Counted from the stretch's first letter, positions 9,195 through 18,779 are shown. The stretch is 64,000 nt of DNA from JBJMQS01 sp045802605 (GCA_045802605.1 JBJMQS010000019.1:241634-305633), one strand, 5' to 3'. Notes: generated from the sequence alone by a model not told the origin. Numbers and translations are program-made.

Positions 9195-9939
9195 CGCGGA
9201 TTCCACAAACCGGTTCAGCGACCGCGTGGCCGACTACGTGCGGTATCGGCCCGGCTATCCCGAACCGCTCTATCAAGCCCTCGCGCTCGATCCCAGTGCG
9301 ATTGTCGTCGATATTGGCTCCGGCACCGGCATCTCGTCTGAGTTTTTTTTGCGGCACGGGCATCAGATGATCGGAGTCGAGCCCAACGAGGCGATGCGCC
9401 AGGCCGCCGAATCTCAATTCAGCCATGACGCGCGATTCAAGAGTGTGGCCGGGACGGCCGAATCGACGACGTTGCCGGACGATTGTGCCGATCTCATCGT
9501 CGCCGCTCAGGCGTTTCATTGGTTCGACCGTGTAAAGGCTCGGGCCGAATTCATGCGAATTCTGCGGTCCGGCGGACGAGTTGCGGTTATCTGGAACACT
9601 CGGCGAACAAGCTCGACACCGTTTCTGCGCGATTATGAATCGCTCCTGCGCGAGTTCGGCACCGATTACGACCGCGTCCGGCACGACAGCCTGGATCGCG
9701 CCGCCATCGCCGAGTTTTTTCGAGGGCCGTTCCAGTCGTTCAGGTTTGACAACGGGCAGGAATTTGACTGGGAGGGCCTGCAGGGCCGGCTGCGTTCGTC
9801 CTCGTATGTTCCTTCCCCGGATCATCCGCGGCACCAGCCCATGATGGAACAATTCGCGAAAGTTTTCGAACAGCATGCCGTCAGTGGAAGAGTGATGTTC
9901 CAGTACGACACTGAGTTATTTATCGGTGCCTTGCGGTGA
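9166..9939 (+). CDS. Class I SAM-dependent methyltransferase
   Basis: About 250 residues. Motif I is VVDIGSGTG (near residue 46), followed by the acidic ribose-binding end MIGVEPNE, then LPDDCADLIVAAQAFHWF and LRSGGRVAVIWNTRR, as in methyltransferase domain 11 proteins. GTG 9166 or GTG 9181 may start it; both lie inside the 3' end of the DUF1559 gene. Substrate cannot be told. The 3' end overlaps the convergent lipid-kinase gene by 24 bases. Confidence 0.85.
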   Translation: MANSSVKTINADSTNRFSDRVADYVRYRPGYPEPLYQALALDPSAIVVDIGSGTGISSEFFLRHGHQMIGVEPNEAMRQAAESQFSHDARFKSVAGTAESTTLPDDCADLIVAAQAFHWFDRVKARAEFMRILRSGGRVAVIWNTRRTSSTPFLRDYESLLREFGTDYDRVRHDSLDRAAIAEFFRGPFQSFRFDNGQEFDWEGLQGRLRSSSYVPSPDHPRHQPMMEQFAKVFEQHAVSGRVMFQYDTELFIGALR

Positions 9940-10806
9940 AACTGGCGCGAAGACGCTCAGGCATTGCGGCACGACGCGAAACGTCGCCGGCGTGTGGCCG
10001 ACTAGTTCGCCATCCGCGCTGATCGTGCGTTGATGGTGAACGGGCCTGATGGTGAATTCGGTTCCCCGGAGCGTCCGAATTCGGGCCGACTTCTCGGTCG
10101 TGCCATGCCGGAGCGCGGGAACGAGCGGGAGCAATTGCCACCAGTTTTTTACCTCCAGACTGTGAAGGTCCAAGAGGCCATCATCGATCCGCGCGTCTTC
10201 GTGGATGGTCATGCCGCCGCCGTAATGCCGGCCGTTGCCGATCGCGATTTGCACGGTCTTGACTCGCCATGATTGATCGCCCGCGATGATCTCGGCGCGA
10301 AATGGCCGGGCTTTGATCAGCATCTTGGAAGCGGCAATGGCATAGGCGAAAACGCCCCAGCGACTCTTATGCTCGCGGCGAAGTTGCCGCGTGATTTTGA
10401 CCGCCAGCCCCAGACTGGCTGCATTGAAGAAGTACTTTCCATTGACCCAACCGAGATCGATTCTCCTGGTAGACCCCGCAACAATAACGTCCATCGCAGC
10501 GGCCGGATCGAGGGGAATATTCAGCGTGCGGGCGAGGTCATTGGCCGTCCCGTAGGGCAGTAAGCCCATGGGGAGTTGCGACTCAACCAGAGCATCGGCG
10601 GCGGCACTGCATGTGCCGTCGCCGCCCGCGACGATCACCGCCTCGACGTCTGGCTGGCGTTCTCGAATAGCCTTCGCGATTTCCGGCGGCCGAGCGGCAT
10701 GCGGATCGACGAATGTCCAACCGATCGCGCCCAGCTTGGCGAGCAACTTGTGCACCCCCGCGTTGCGGGCCGTGTGATTGAGTATGACGATCGCCCGGCG
10801 TGCCAT
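9916..10806 (-). CDS. Diacylglycerol kinase-family lipid kinase (YegS/DagK type)
   Basis: 296 residues. The catalytic nucleotide loop AGGDGT is at residues 60-65, followed by LLPYGTANDLARTL, DLGWVNGKYFFNAASLGL and a C-terminal GELVGHTPATFRVVP, the usual order for DAGK_cat plus the beta-sandwich lid. It phosphorylates a lipid such as diacylglycerol on the cytoplasmic face. It is divergent from the PAP2 phosphatase gene (start 47 bases away), so an opposing kinase and phosphatase may share a promoter region. Confidence 0.88.
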   Translation of the reverse strand: MARRAIVILNHTARNAGVHKLLAKLGAIGWTFVDPHAARPPEIAKAIRERQPDVEAVIVAGGDGTCSAAADALVESQLPMGLLPYGTANDLARTLNIPLDPAAAMDVIVAGSTRRIDLGWVNGKYFFNAASLGLAVKITRQLRREHKSRWGVFAYAIAASKMLIKARPFRAEIIAGDQSWRVKTVQIAIGNGRHYGGGMTIHEDARIDDGLLDLHSLEVKNWWQLLPLVPALRHGTTEKSARIRTLRGTEFTIRPVHHQRTISADGELVGHTPATFRVVPQCLSVFAPVSPQGTDK

Positions 10807-10852
10807 ATAGATTGTTTACAGGATTGAGACGGCTGCGCGCGGAGACTCACGC

Positions 10853-11557
10853 ATGAAGGCCTGGCGGTGGATTCCCTGGTCCAATCTTGATTTAGCGCTC
10901 ATCTCGACGTTCCTTCTAATCGTGGGTGGCGTTTGGGCCTTCCTGGAAACCATGTTCAGCGTTCAATCTGGCCGGACCCGCGAGTTTGACGAGCACCTCA
11001 TCCGCTCGCTCCGACATCCCAACGATCTTTCCGATCCCATTGGTCCCATTTGGTTTCAAGAAATGGCCCGCGACATCACCGCGCTAGGCAGCGGCACGGC
11101 CCTGGCGTTGGTGACGGGTTCGGTCGCCGGGTATCTCTTGCTCGTCCGCAAAACCCACGCGTTGGGTGTGCTGTTGACGGCGACCATCGGCGCGGCCATC
11201 CTGAGTTACTTGCTCAAGGACTACTTCGCCCGGCCACGGCCTGAACTTGTCTCGCATCTGGCGCACGTGACGTCGGCCAGCTTCCCGAGCGGCCACGCCA
11301 TGCTCTCGGCCACCGTGTACCTCACGCTCGGGACACTGCTGGCGCGACTCGCCGAACCTTGGCGACTGAAATTTTATTTCGTAGCGATCGCGACTTTTTT
11401 GACATTCATCATTGGTGTGAGTCGCATTTACTTGGGTGTGCATTGGCCGACGGATGTGCTCGCGGGCTGGTCGGCCGGGCTGACCTGGGCCTTGCTCTGT
11501 GGCTTGGTCGCGCGCTCTTTGCAGCGCCAAGGCGCCATGGAAACGACGGCTTCTTGA
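10853..11557 (+). CDS. PAP2-family membrane phosphatase
   Basis: 234 residues with five or six hydrophobic segments. The tripartite active site is complete: K-x6-RP at residues 122-130 (KDYFARPRP), PSGH at 145-148 and SR-x5-H-x3-D at 190-201 (SRIYLGVHWPTD). This family dephosphorylates phosphatidic acid, undecaprenyl pyrophosphate or related lipids at the membrane. Its stop abuts the convergent phosphoesterase gene with no gap. Confidence 0.9.
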   Translation: MKAWRWIPWSNLDLALISTFLLIVGGVWAFLETMFSVQSGRTREFDEHLIRSLRHPNDLSDPIGPIWFQEMARDITALGSGTALALVTGSVAGYLLLVRKTHALGVLLTATIGAAILSYLLKDYFARPRPELVSHLAHVTSASFPSGHAMLSATVYLTLGTLLARLAEPWRLKFYFVAIATFLTFIIGVSRIYLGVHWPTDVLAGWSAGLTWALLCGLVARSLQRQGAMETTAS

Positions 11558-12046
11558 TTATTCGCCGAGCCAGATGGTTTCGATTTGCCCGCTCGACAGA
11601 TCGAGCACGGCACACTGCTTATCGCGCACGCGGTGCAGTGCGCCGGGATTCATGACCAATGTGCGCCCCGTGATATGCTGCTCGGCAACATGAGTGTGGC
11701 CGTAAAAGAGGTAGTCGTAATCGTCGCTATGCTCGAGGCGGCGAAACAACATCGCGTTGTGGCTATGCGTCCAGGCGATGCGCTTGCCAGCCAGTTCGAG
11801 ATCACCGAACTCCGGATGCAGCGTGCCGCCCATTTCGCGGATCGATTTGTCTAGTGCGTCCGGATCCCAGTCGCAATTGCCGAGCGTGAAATCGACCGTC
11901 CATCCGGCGAAGGCGTAAACCGTCGTGGGCCCGGTGATGTCCCCGCAGTGAATCAGCCGCTCAACGCCGCGCTTTTGGAACTCTGCTAGCGCCAGCTCGA
12001 TTCTCTCGACGCGGTCGTGACTGTCGCTGAGGATGCCGAGTTTCAT
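11558..12046 (-). CDS. YfcE/MJ0936-type metallophosphoesterase
   Basis: 162 residues from ATG 12046. The frame is open far upstream, but that portion is antisense to glmS and carries no family signal. Metal-binding motifs are all present: D8-S-H10 (LSDSHD), CGD at 34-36, GNCDWD, THSHN and YGHTHV. Members are small Mn-dependent phosphodiesterases. The substrate is unknown. The gene is divergent from glmS, 114 bases away. Confidence 0.9.
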   Translation of the reverse strand: MKLGILSDSHDRVERIELALAEFQKRGVERLIHCGDITGPTTVYAFAGWTVDFTLGNCDWDPDALDKSIREMGGTLHPEFGDLELAGKRIAWTHSHNAMLFRRLEHSDDYDYLFYGHTHVAEQHITGRTLVMNPGALHRVRDKQCAVLDLSSGQIETIWLGE

Positions 12047-12160
12047 GGCTAATTTCACGGCGTACTTGCGTTCAGCTTGCACGGTAAGGTACGATTCTGC
12101 AAACTGTGATAGCAGGCTGCGCAGGAGGGGCAAGCGGCCAAACAACTTGGAGACCCACGG

Positions 12161-14008
12161 ATGTGCGGAATTGTTGGCTATGTTGGACGCCGCGAAGCCG
12201 AGCCCATCCTCATGGAAGGGCTGCGCCGGCTCGAATACCGCGGCTACGACAGTTCGGGCATCGCCACCCTTGCCGGTCCCAAGCTGCACATGCGGAAGAA
12301 AGCCGGCCGGCTCGCCGAGTTGGCCGAGGTGCTCCGTACCCGCCCTGTCCCGGGCTGCGTGGGCTTGAGCCACACCCGTTGGGCCACGCACGGCGCACCA
12401 AACGATATCAACGCGCACCCGCAAATGGGCGGCAAGGGCGAACCGGTAGTCGCCGTGGTCCATAACGGAGTGATTGAGAATTTTGCAATCTTCAAACGGC
12501 AACTCTTGGCCGAGGGTTACGAGTTCCGGTCCGAGACGGACACCGAAGTCGTGGCTCATCTCATCGCCCGGCATCTCGATGGCGGAGACCTCGTCTCCGC
12601 CGTTCGCAAAGTGCTGCCGATGCTCAAAGGCACGTACGGCTTGGCCGTCATCAGCTCCAAGCAACCCGACACGATCGTGGGCGCCCGACTTGGCAGCCCG
12701 CTCGTCGTGGGCATCGGCGATGGCGAGAACTTCCTGGCCAGCGACGCATCTGCGCTCATGGGGCATACGGACAAAGTCGTTTACCTGCGCGATCATGAAG
12801 TGGCGGTCGCCACGCCCGAAGAGTGGCACATCTACGATGCCGACACCAATCGCGTAGATGCCGACGTGCAGTCCATCGATTGGGAACCGGGCGAAGCCGA
12901 CAAAGGCCACTTTGAGCATTACATGCTCAAGGAGATTTACGAACAGCCGGACGCACTCCGCAACGCGATGCGCGGGCGGCTCGATCAGGCAAACTCCACG
13001 GCCCACTTCGGCGGGCTGAATCTCGATACGCAACAACTCCGCAAAGCGGATCGGATGATCCTCACCGCGTGCGGCACCAGCTATCACGCGGCTCTAGTCG
13101 GCGAATATCTCATCGAAGAATTTGCACGCATGCCGGTGGAAGTGGAATACGCCAGCGAGTTCCGGTACCGCAATCCGCCGCTCGATCGCAACACGATTGT
13201 GCTCGCGATCACGCAGTCCGGCGAGACAGCCGACACGCTGGCCGCCATGCGGGAATCGAAGCGAAAAGGTCACCCGACGTTGGCTCTGTGCAACGTCGTG
13301 GGCTCCAGCATTGCCCGCGAAGCGGACGGCGGCGTGTACCTACACGCTGGGCCGGAAATCGGCGTCGCCAGCACCAAAGCATTCACCTCGCAAGTGACCG
13401 TGCTCACGATGTTGGCCCTGCATCTGGGCCGTCTTCGGCATCTATCGAGCCTGCAAGGCGCGAAGATGATCGAAGAGTTGTCCGCGGTGCCGGATATGGT
13501 GCAACGTGCGCTAACATGCCATGACCGCGTGAAGAAGGTGGCCGAGCGCTTTTATCAGGCGACGAACTTCCTCTACATGGGCCGGCAGTATCTCTACCCG
13601 GTCGCTCTCGAGGGGGCCTTAAAGCTCAAGGAAATCAGCTACATCCACGCCGAGGGCTACCCCGCCGCGGAGATGAAACACGGGCCCATCGCGCTCGTGG
13701 ATGAAAACACGCCGTCGGTATTCTTGCTGCCGCGGGGCCCCATCTTCGAAAAGGTGATGAGCAACCTCGAAGAGGTGCGAGCCCGCGGCGGTCCGATCAT
13801 CGCAGTATTGAGCGAAGGCGATGATGACGGCGCCGAGCGCGTCGGTGCTCGGTGCGATGAGATTATCTTCGTGCCGGATGTGCCGGAGTATCTGCAGCCG
13901 CTCGTGGTTTCCGTGCCGCTGCAACTCTTGGCGTATCACATCGCCGTCTTGCGTGGCTGCGACGTTGATAAGCCGCGGAACTTGGCGAAGAGCGTCACGG
14001 TGGAGTGA
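12161..14008 (+). CDS. glmS: Glutamine--fructose-6-phosphate aminotransferase (isomerizing)
   Basis: 615 residues, normal length for GlmS. The N-terminal Ntn glutaminase starts MCGIVGYVG with catalytic Cys2; LEYRGYDSSG and HTRWATHG follow. Two SIS sugar-isomerase domains fill the C-terminal half (ACGTSYHA, then ITQSGETADTL; later EGYPAAEMKHGPIAL), ending DKPRNLAKSVTVE, the usual C-tail. It makes glucosamine-6-phosphate from fructose-6-phosphate and glutamine, feeding UDP-GlcNAc for cell wall and LPS. No glmS ribozyme is recognisable in the 114-base leader. Confidence 0.97.
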   Translation: MCGIVGYVGRREAEPILMEGLRRLEYRGYDSSGIATLAGPKLHMRKKAGRLAELAEVLRTRPVPGCVGLSHTRWATHGAPNDINAHPQMGGKGEPVVAVVHNGVIENFAIFKRQLLAEGYEFRSETDTEVVAHLIARHLDGGDLVSAVRKVLPMLKGTYGLAVISSKQPDTIVGARLGSPLVVGIGDGENFLASDASALMGHTDKVVYLRDHEVAVATPEEWHIYDADTNRVDADVQSIDWEPGEADKGHFEHYMLKEIYEQPDALRNAMRGRLDQANSTAHFGGLNLDTQQLRKADRMILTACGTSYHAALVGEYLIEEFARMPVEVEYASEFRYRNPPLDRNTIVLAITQSGETADTLAAMRESKRKGHPTLALCNVVGSSIAREADGGVYLHAGPEIGVASTKAFTSQVTVLTMLALHLGRLRHLSSLQGAKMIEELSAVPDMVQRALTCHDRVKKVAERFYQATNFLYMGRQYLYPVALEGALKLKEISYIHAEGYPAAEMKHGPIALVDENTPSVFLLPRGPIFEKVMSNLEEVRARGGPIIAVLSEGDDDGAERVGARCDEIIFVPDVPEYLQPLVVSVPLQLLAYHIAVLRGCDVDKPRNLAKSVTVE

Positions 14009-14013
14009 CGTTC

Positions 14014-14101
14014 TTAAAGAGCGTCGAGGCGTCAGCCCGACGTGGAAGACTTCAAGACTTTAAAGTCTTCCACGTCGGGCTGACGCCTCGACGCTCCTTA
14101 A
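14014..14101. repeat. Long inverted repeat at convergent gene ends, GAGCGTCGA family, copy 1
   Basis: Arms of about 38 bases pair with one mismatch (TTAAAGAGCGTCGAGGCG... against ...CGCCTCGACGCTCCTTAA). It fills the space between the stops of glmS and the leftward unknown gene, so it can act as a bidirectional terminator. A close relative is at 41772-41848. Confidence 0.8.
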
Positions 14102-14103
14102 AT

Positions 14104-15444
14104 TCACTTCTTCTCGCCAAACACCAATCCCTCAACGAGAGTCAAATCCCGCGCGCCCAGTTTGCCGACTTGCGTCTGGTTCATCGTGAATGCGACGACC
14201 AGTTGCTCGCCGTTCGGAGCGGCGACGAGGAAGAATGTCTGCACGATCTTGATGCCGCCGGTCGTGCCTTGGGCCGACATGCGGTAGATGTAGCAGCCGG
14301 CTCGGCCGGTCTTGATCTCACCTTCCTGCAGGACTTGCTCGGTTTCGAAATCCGGCGCGGCCATCATATCTTTCTTGAAATCTTCGTCGCTTTGATGCTG
14401 GCCCGGCTCTGATTTCGTCCACGGTGTGATCGTCGCCTGGGCGACAAAATCGCCGCGGTCCAACAGACGGAAGACGGCGTGCTGATCAGTCCGGCCATTG
14501 AATTTCCAGTCGCGGGCGTGGCTCAACTCGAATCGCCCCTTCGGATCGTGATAGACGAGTGCGGTCAAGGCAGCCGGAACGTCGAAACCCTGCGGCACCG
14601 TTTCGAGTGCCGAGTCGGTGAGCTCTTTCGGCTCGGCGATTGTGCTGCGAGTGATGTTGAACACCACCTCAGCTTTGAACGCCGGGCTTGCGGGGCCGCC
14701 GCCGCGGTTGTCTTCTTGCTTCCACTCCAGCGACGTGATGCGGTGATTCGCTAAATCGAATGTTCCGGTGGCCGTGATCTTCAGCTCGACGGTCGCGCCA
14801 AGCTCGATGCCTTGGGCGTTGCCGGCGAGGGTAAATGTCGCCTTGTCGCCCTCGACGTCTTTGAGGGTACCTTTCACTTCGTGAGCGACCAAGCCCTCGA
14901 ATTGGCACAGGCCCAAGACGGCCGTGTTGTTCAAGCGCCAGCTATCGCCCTTGGCCACCTCTTTGCCCGGCAGCACGCCGGCGAGGCACAGCGTATCGAA
15001 ATGCTCGCTGATGATATCGAGTTCATCGCGGGTGAGCGGACCACCGAGGCTATAAGCCAGGAAGGTGCCGTCTTCACCCCGCTGCGCGACTGCGACTGAA
15101 CGCTCCGGCCGAATCGTTTTTGCAACCGGTGTATCGACGTTAATCGTGCCCTTGGCGGTCTGATATTTACGCGCAACCTTGGCCACCATTCGCGGCCGTT
15201 CGCCTTTGGCGTCGTGGATGGCGAGCACCTTCTCGTCGAATCGATGTTCGGCCGATGCGGTGACCTTTTGCGATTGCCGCTGGCCATCTTGATCGAAGAT
15301 GCGTTCGCCGGCCAGACGCATCTTGATCTCGACCTGAGAGACATCCTTCGGATTTGGTGATTCGACGAGCTCGGCCTTTTGGGCACGGACAGCCCCGCAA
15401 AAACTCACGAACACGCATGCTGCCATCCATGTCGAAAAACGCAT
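14104..15444 (-). CDS. Secreted protein of unknown function
   Basis: 446 residues. The ATG at 15444 follows AGGAGA and opens a signal peptide (MRFSTWMAACVFVSFCGAVRA, cleavage probably before QKAEL). An in-frame upstream ATG at 15513 lacks a signal. The rest is a soluble beta-rich protein with a DTLCLAGVLPGKEVAKGDSW segment near residue 155 and a C-terminal domain (about 310-446) that looks like a separate alpha/beta unit. I do not recognise a family. Confidence 0.8.
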   Translation of the reverse strand: MRFSTWMAACVFVSFCGAVRAQKAELVESPNPKDVSQVEIKMRLAGERIFDQDGQRQSQKVTASAEHRFDEKVLAIHDAKGERPRMVAKVARKYQTAKGTINVDTPVAKTIRPERSVAVAQRGEDGTFLAYSLGGPLTRDELDIISEHFDTLCLAGVLPGKEVAKGDSWRLNNTAVLGLCQFEGLVAHEVKGTLKDVEGDKATFTLAGNAQGIELGATVELKITATGTFDLANHRITSLEWKQEDNRGGGPASPAFKAEVVFNITRSTIAEPKELTDSALETVPQGFDVPAALTALVYHDPKGRFELSHARDWKFNGRTDQHAVFRLLDRGDFVAQATITPWTKSEPGQHQSDEDFKKDMMAAPDFETEQVLQEGEIKTGRAGCYIYRMSAQGTTGGIKIVQTFFLVAAPNGEQLVVAFTMNQTQVGKLGARDLTLVEGLVFGEKK

Positions 15445-15540
15445 CGCCGGTCTCCTGACGGGGCAAAATCCGAAAGCGGGAGAAGGAATAACCGGGATGG
15501 GATATGCAGTCAAGCGAGGGGTCGGGACCAGAAATGAGTA

Positions 15541-15599
15541 GGTCCGCCCTGCCGGGGCGGACCTCAGGATGTCGGTCCCATCCGGCAGACGGGACCGAC
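15541..15599 (-). terminator. Two hairpins after rplQ
   Basis: Two consecutive GC-rich stem-loops: GTCGGTCCC/GGGACCGAC (15571-15599) and GGTCCGCCC/GGGCGGACC (15541-15563). They lie just after the rplQ stop and before the unknown secreted gene, in the right place to end the ribosomal transcript. Confidence 0.6.
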
Positions 15600-15616
15600 A
15601 CGTTGTTTTTGACTGA

Positions 15617-16030
15617 CTATTCTTCGACGCCGGGAGCGACCGGCTTCGGAGCGGTCTCTTTGCGCTTCTCGCCGGCCTTCAGGAACTCGAGGATGGCAGT
15701 CTGCCCCGCATCGCCCAGCCGCACCTGGTGGCGGCGAATGATGCGGGTGTAGCCGCCGTCACGATCGGCGAAGCGTGGCCCAATGTCTTGGAAGAGTGTT
15801 CGGATCGCGGTCTTGTCTGGCAAGCGCGAAAGAGCCAGCCGGCGAGCATGCAGGTCACCCTGCTTCGCCAAGGTCACCAGCTTCTCAACGAATGACCGCA
15901 GCTCTTTGGCTTTCGCCAAAGTGGTAATGATCCGGCCGTGCTCCAAAAGAGCCCGGGTCAGATTGCGGAAGAGGGCCAAACGATGGCTGGGGCTGCGTCC
16001 CAGAGTTCGGCCGGCATTACGGTGTCGCAT
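15617..16030 (-). CDS. rplQ: 50S ribosomal protein L17
   Basis: 137 residues. The start MRHRNAGRTLGRSPSHRLAL and the IITTLAKAKELRSFVEKLVTL core are diagnostic of L17. An Ala/Pro/Glu-rich tail of about 20 residues extends the usual 115-127-residue length. Last gene of the ribosomal cluster, following rpoA by 13 bases. Confidence 0.97.
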   Translation of the reverse strand: MRHRNAGRTLGRSPSHRLALFRNLTRALLEHGRIITTLAKAKELRSFVEKLVTLAKQGDLHARRLALSRLPDKTAIRTLFQDIGPRFADRDGGYTRIIRRHQVRLGDAGQTAILEFLKAGEKRKETAPKPVAPGVEE

Positions 16031-16043
16031 GGTTCGTCTCGTT

Positions 16044-17057
16044 CTAGCGGCGCGCTCCCGCGGCCGATTTCATTCCCAAATGCATGCCGCGCTCTTGCAG
16101 CTTCTGCTGCACTTCTTTGAGCGTGGTTTCGCCGAAGTTGCGAACTTCGAGCAATTCCTCTTCGGAGCGATTCACCAGGTCGCGGACCGTGGTGATGCCT
16201 TCGGACTCCAGGCAGTTGGTCGCACGCACGGAGAGTTCCAGCTCGGCCAAGCTCATGTTGAGCTTGCGCTCGAGTTCATGGTCAGCCTCTCCGCCGCCAC
16301 CGGTGCTGCCCACAACTTCACCAGTTCGCTCGTCGAGCGGCAACTCGGGGCCGGGCTCGGCGAATTGCACGAACGGGTTCAAGTGCTTCCGCAGGATCTT
16401 CGCGCCTTCGACGAGGGCCATCTGCGGCCGGACGGTGCCGTTGGTCCAGATTTCGAGGACGAGCTTGTCGTAGTTGGTTCGCTGGCCGACGCGGGTCTCT
16501 TCGATTTCGTACTTCACACGCACGACCGGCGTGAAGCTGGAATCGACCGGGATCACGCCGATCTCGCGCTCCGCGCCGAAGTTCTCTTCCGACGTGCGGT
16601 AGCCGCGGCCATTCTCTACCGTCATTTCCATGACGAAGGGCACATCATCGGTGAGCGTGGCGATCACGTGCTCAGGGCTGATGATCTGCACCGAGTCGTC
16701 GGCGAGAATCATCGCCGCGGTTACGACGCCGCGCTCGTGGCGATCGATGCGAATAGTCTTGGGCTGATCGCTGGTGTTTTTGACGACCAGCGACTTAATG
16801 TTCAAGATGATGTCGGTGACATCTTCGACCACGCCGGGGATCGTGCTCACTTCGTGCTGCACGCCTTGAATCTTCACCCGGGTGACGGCGGAGCCTTCGA
16901 GGCTCGACAGCAACACGCGACGCAAGCTATTGCCGACGGTGCTGCCGAAGCCGCGTTCGAACGGCTCGGCGACAAACTTGCCGTAGGTATCGCTCAGTGT
17001 GCCGTGATCGACGCCAACTTTGCTGGGCAATTCCAGACCGCGCCAACGAATTCGCAT
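16044..17057 (-). CDS. rpoA: RNA polymerase alpha subunit
   Basis: 337 residues. The N-terminal dimerisation domain contains [19 protein letters not shown]; the C-terminal DNA-binding domain (about 265-330) contains the helix-hairpin-helix pattern [19 protein letters not shown] and [15 protein letters not shown]. The interdomain linker holds a poly-Gly stretch (GSTGGGG). Assembles the core enzyme and contacts UP elements and activators. Position between rpsD and rplQ is the standard alpha-operon order. Confidence 0.98.
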   Translation of the reverse strand: MRIRWRGLELPSKVGVDHGTLSDTYGKFVAEPFERGFGSTVGNSLRRVLLSSLEGSAVTRVKIQGVQHEVSTIPGVVEDVTDIILNIKSLVVKNTSDQPKTIRIDRHERGVVTAAMILADDSVQIISPEHVIATLTDDVPFVMEMTVENGRGYRTSEENFGAEREIGVIPVDSSFTPVVRVKYEIEETRVGQRTNYDKLVLEIWTNGTVRPQMALVEGAKILRKHLNPFVQFAEPGPELPLDERTGEVVGSTGGGGEADHELERKLNMSLAELELSVRATNCLESEGITTVRDLVNRSEEELLEVRNFGETTLKEVQQKLQERGMHLGMKSAAGARR

Positions 17058-17148
17058 GACTCAATGCCTCCAGCCATTTGGCGATGTCTCGGTCGGTCAC
17101 GCGACCCTGCTCGCCATTCCTCAGAGTTCACCGCACTGACACGTGACG

Positions 17149-17787
17149 TCAGCGCGACACAAATTCGATGATGAGCTGCTCGCGGATCTCGGCGATGCGC
17201 GGGTCCACGTCGCCGCGGGTGGGCAGACGGGTCAGGCGGGCGGCCGGTGGATCGGTGCTCACGACTTCCAAGTAGTCCGGCAAGGGCGGCGGGGTCTCGC
17301 CGAGGTTGTGTCGAACCAGATCGACGCTCCGCTTGTGCGTCTTCACGGCAATCGTGTCACCCGGCTTGAGCAGTCTGCTGGGTATATTGCAAAACTGACC
17401 GTTCACCGTCACATGCCCATGCGACACGACTTGGCGGGCGGCCGGCCGCGACGAAGCGAAGCCGAGCCGATGAATGACGTTGTCGAGCCGGCGCTCCATT
17501 AGCGATAGCAACACTTCGCCGGTGTTTTGCTTTGAGCGGGCCGCGATGGTGAAGAAGCGGCGGAACTGTTGTTCAAACAGCCCGTAGAACCGCTTGAGCC
17601 GCTGCTTCTCGCGAAGGCGCATGCCGTATTCGCCGACCTTAGGCCGGCGATAACCGTGCATGCCGGGCAACACACCCTGGCGCCGTTCGATCGGGCACTT
17701 GGGCGAGTCGCAACGGGTGCCTTTGAGGAATAGCTTCATTCCCTCACGGCGGCATTTCTTGCAAACTGGATCGAGCGTGCGTCCCAT
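17149..17787 (-). CDS. rpsD: 30S ribosomal protein S4 (zinc form)
   Basis: 212 residues. The N-terminus has four cysteines (C9, C12, C26, C31) forming the zinc site of C+ S4. The S4 RNA-binding fold follows (RLDNVIHRLGFASSRPAARQ, then VSHGHVTVNG). S4 nucleates 16S rRNA folding and in some bacteria represses the alpha operon. An inverted repeat, not a simple spacer, separates it from rpsK. Confidence 0.97.
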   Translation of the reverse strand: MGRTLDPVCKKCRREGMKLFLKGTRCDSPKCPIERRQGVLPGMHGYRRPKVGEYGMRLREKQRLKRFYGLFEQQFRRFFTIAARSKQNTGEVLLSLMERRLDNVIHRLGFASSRPAARQVVSHGHVTVNGQFCNIPSRLLKPGDTIAVKTHKRSVDLVRHNLGETPPPLPDYLEVVSTDPPAARLTRLPTRGDVDPRIAEIREQLIIEFVSR

Positions 17788-17793
17788 ATTTCT

Positions 17794-17899
17794 CAGTGGT
17801 CAGTGGCCAGTGGTAAGTCGTCAGTTAGAACAAAACTCTCACGTGGTCGGGCCCGTGGCGGGTCATTTCTGACCACTGGCCACCGGCAACTGACCACTG
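17794..17899. repeat. Inverted repeat between rpsK and rpsD, CAGTGGTCAGTGG family, copy 1
   Basis: Left part CAGTGGTCAGTGGCCAGTGG with short direct repeats, right part built from GACCACTGGCCA and TGACCACTG. It fills the whole spacer. The same family fills the next spacer (18281-18384). Confidence 0.8.
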
Positions 17900-18280
17900 C
17901 TATACGCGCCGTTTCTTCGGTGGGCGGCAGCCGTTGTGCGGCAACGGCGTCACGTCTTCGATGGCCTTCACGGTCAAGCCGGCGGCTTGCAGCGCGGACA
18001 CGGCCGACTCGCGGCCCGAGCCCGGCCCTTTGATCCGCACTTCGACTTCTTTCAATCCGAACTTCGTCGCCTTGTCGGCACAAGTTTCAGACGCTCGCTG
18101 GGCGGCGAACGGCGTACTCTTGCGGCTGCCCTTGAAGCCGACGGTGCCGGCCGAGGCTGTGCACAACACGTCGCCGTTGGTATCGGTGATCGTGATGATC
18201 GTATTGTTGAACGTCGCCTGGATGTGGGCGATCCCACGGCTCACGTTACGTCGCGCTTTTCGCTTCTTTGTCTTTGCCAT
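17900..18280 (-). CDS. rpsK: 30S ribosomal protein S11
   Basis: 126 residues. Diagnostic stretches: [40 protein letters not shown] and the C-terminal [20 protein letters not shown]. Part of the 30S platform near the P/E-site mRNA. It lies between two repeat-filled spacers, while normally rpsM-rpsK-rpsD are packed closely. Confidence 0.98.
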   Translation of the reverse strand: MAKTKKRKARRNVSRGIAHIQATFNNTIITITDTNGDVLCTASAGTVGFKGSRKSTPFAAQRASETCADKATKFGLKEVEVRIKGPGSGRESAVSALQAAGLTVKAIEDVTPLPHNGCRPPKKRRV

Positions 18281-18384
18281 GTCAGTGGTCGGTACTCAGT
18301 TGCCAGTGGTCAGTGAATATCCCAATCAGTGATCCGGCTAGCATCAGGTCTTGCTGACCACTGACCACTAGCCACTGACCACTG
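18281..18384. repeat. Inverted repeat between rpsM and rpsK, CAGTGGTCAGTGG family, copy 2
   Basis: Left GTCAGTGGTCGGTACTCAGT plus CCAGTGGTCAGTGA; right CTGACCACTGACCACTAG plus CCACTGACCACTG. The arms are themselves internally repetitive. It occupies the whole rpsM-rpsK junction and would fold on the transcript. Confidence 0.8.
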
Positions 18385-18768
18385 CTATCGCATTTCCTTC
18401 ACGCCCTTCTTGCCGGCCACGGTCTTGCGTGGGCCTTTGCGAGTGCGTGCGTTGGTTTTGGTTCGTTGTCCGCGAACGGGCAGGCTGCGGCGATGCCGGG
18501 TGCCGCGGTAGCAATTGATGTCGCGCAAGCGAGCGATGTTCTGTTGGATCTGCCGGCGGAGCTGACCTTCGACCGTGTATTCACGGTCAAGCAAGCCGGC
18601 AACGCGGGCAATCTCATCTTCGGACATTTCGCGAGCACGCCGCTGCGGATCGACGCCCGCCTTTTCGCATAGCTCAAGTGCCGTGGTCGGCCCGATGCCG
18701 TAGAGGTATCGGAGCGAGATGTGGGTCGGTTTGTCGGCTGGAATATCAACGCCAAGAATACGCGGCAT
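18385..18768 (-). CDS. rpsM: 30S ribosomal protein S13
   Basis: 127 residues. It starts MPRILGVDIPADKPTHISL, has YLYGIGPTTALELCEKAGVD and the C-terminal RGTRHRRSLPVRGQRTKTNA block followed by a basic tail. Contacts 23S rRNA (bridge B1) and tRNA in the 30S head. Eleven bases after rpmJ. Confidence 0.98.
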   Translation of the reverse strand: MPRILGVDIPADKPTHISLRYLYGIGPTTALELCEKAGVDPQRRAREMSEDEIARVAGLLDREYTVEGQLRRQIQQNIARLRDINCYRGTRHRRSLPVRGQRTKTNARTRKGPRKTVAGKKGVKEMR

Positions 18769-18779
18769 ACTGTGGTTCC

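Noticed and set aside
12047..12160. glmS ribozyme in the glmS leader
   Set aside because: The leader is only 114 bases and shows none of the ribozyme core that I could recognise.
12047..13087. Long leftward open frame continuous with the metallophosphoesterase
   Set aside because: It is the antisense of glmS, whose frame has full family conservation; the phosphoesterase motif MKLGILSDSHD starts at 12046.
15783..17171. 460-codon + strand open frame across rplQ and rpoA
   Set aside because: Antisense of two unmistakable ribosomal/RNA polymerase genes; high GC produces long antisense frames here.
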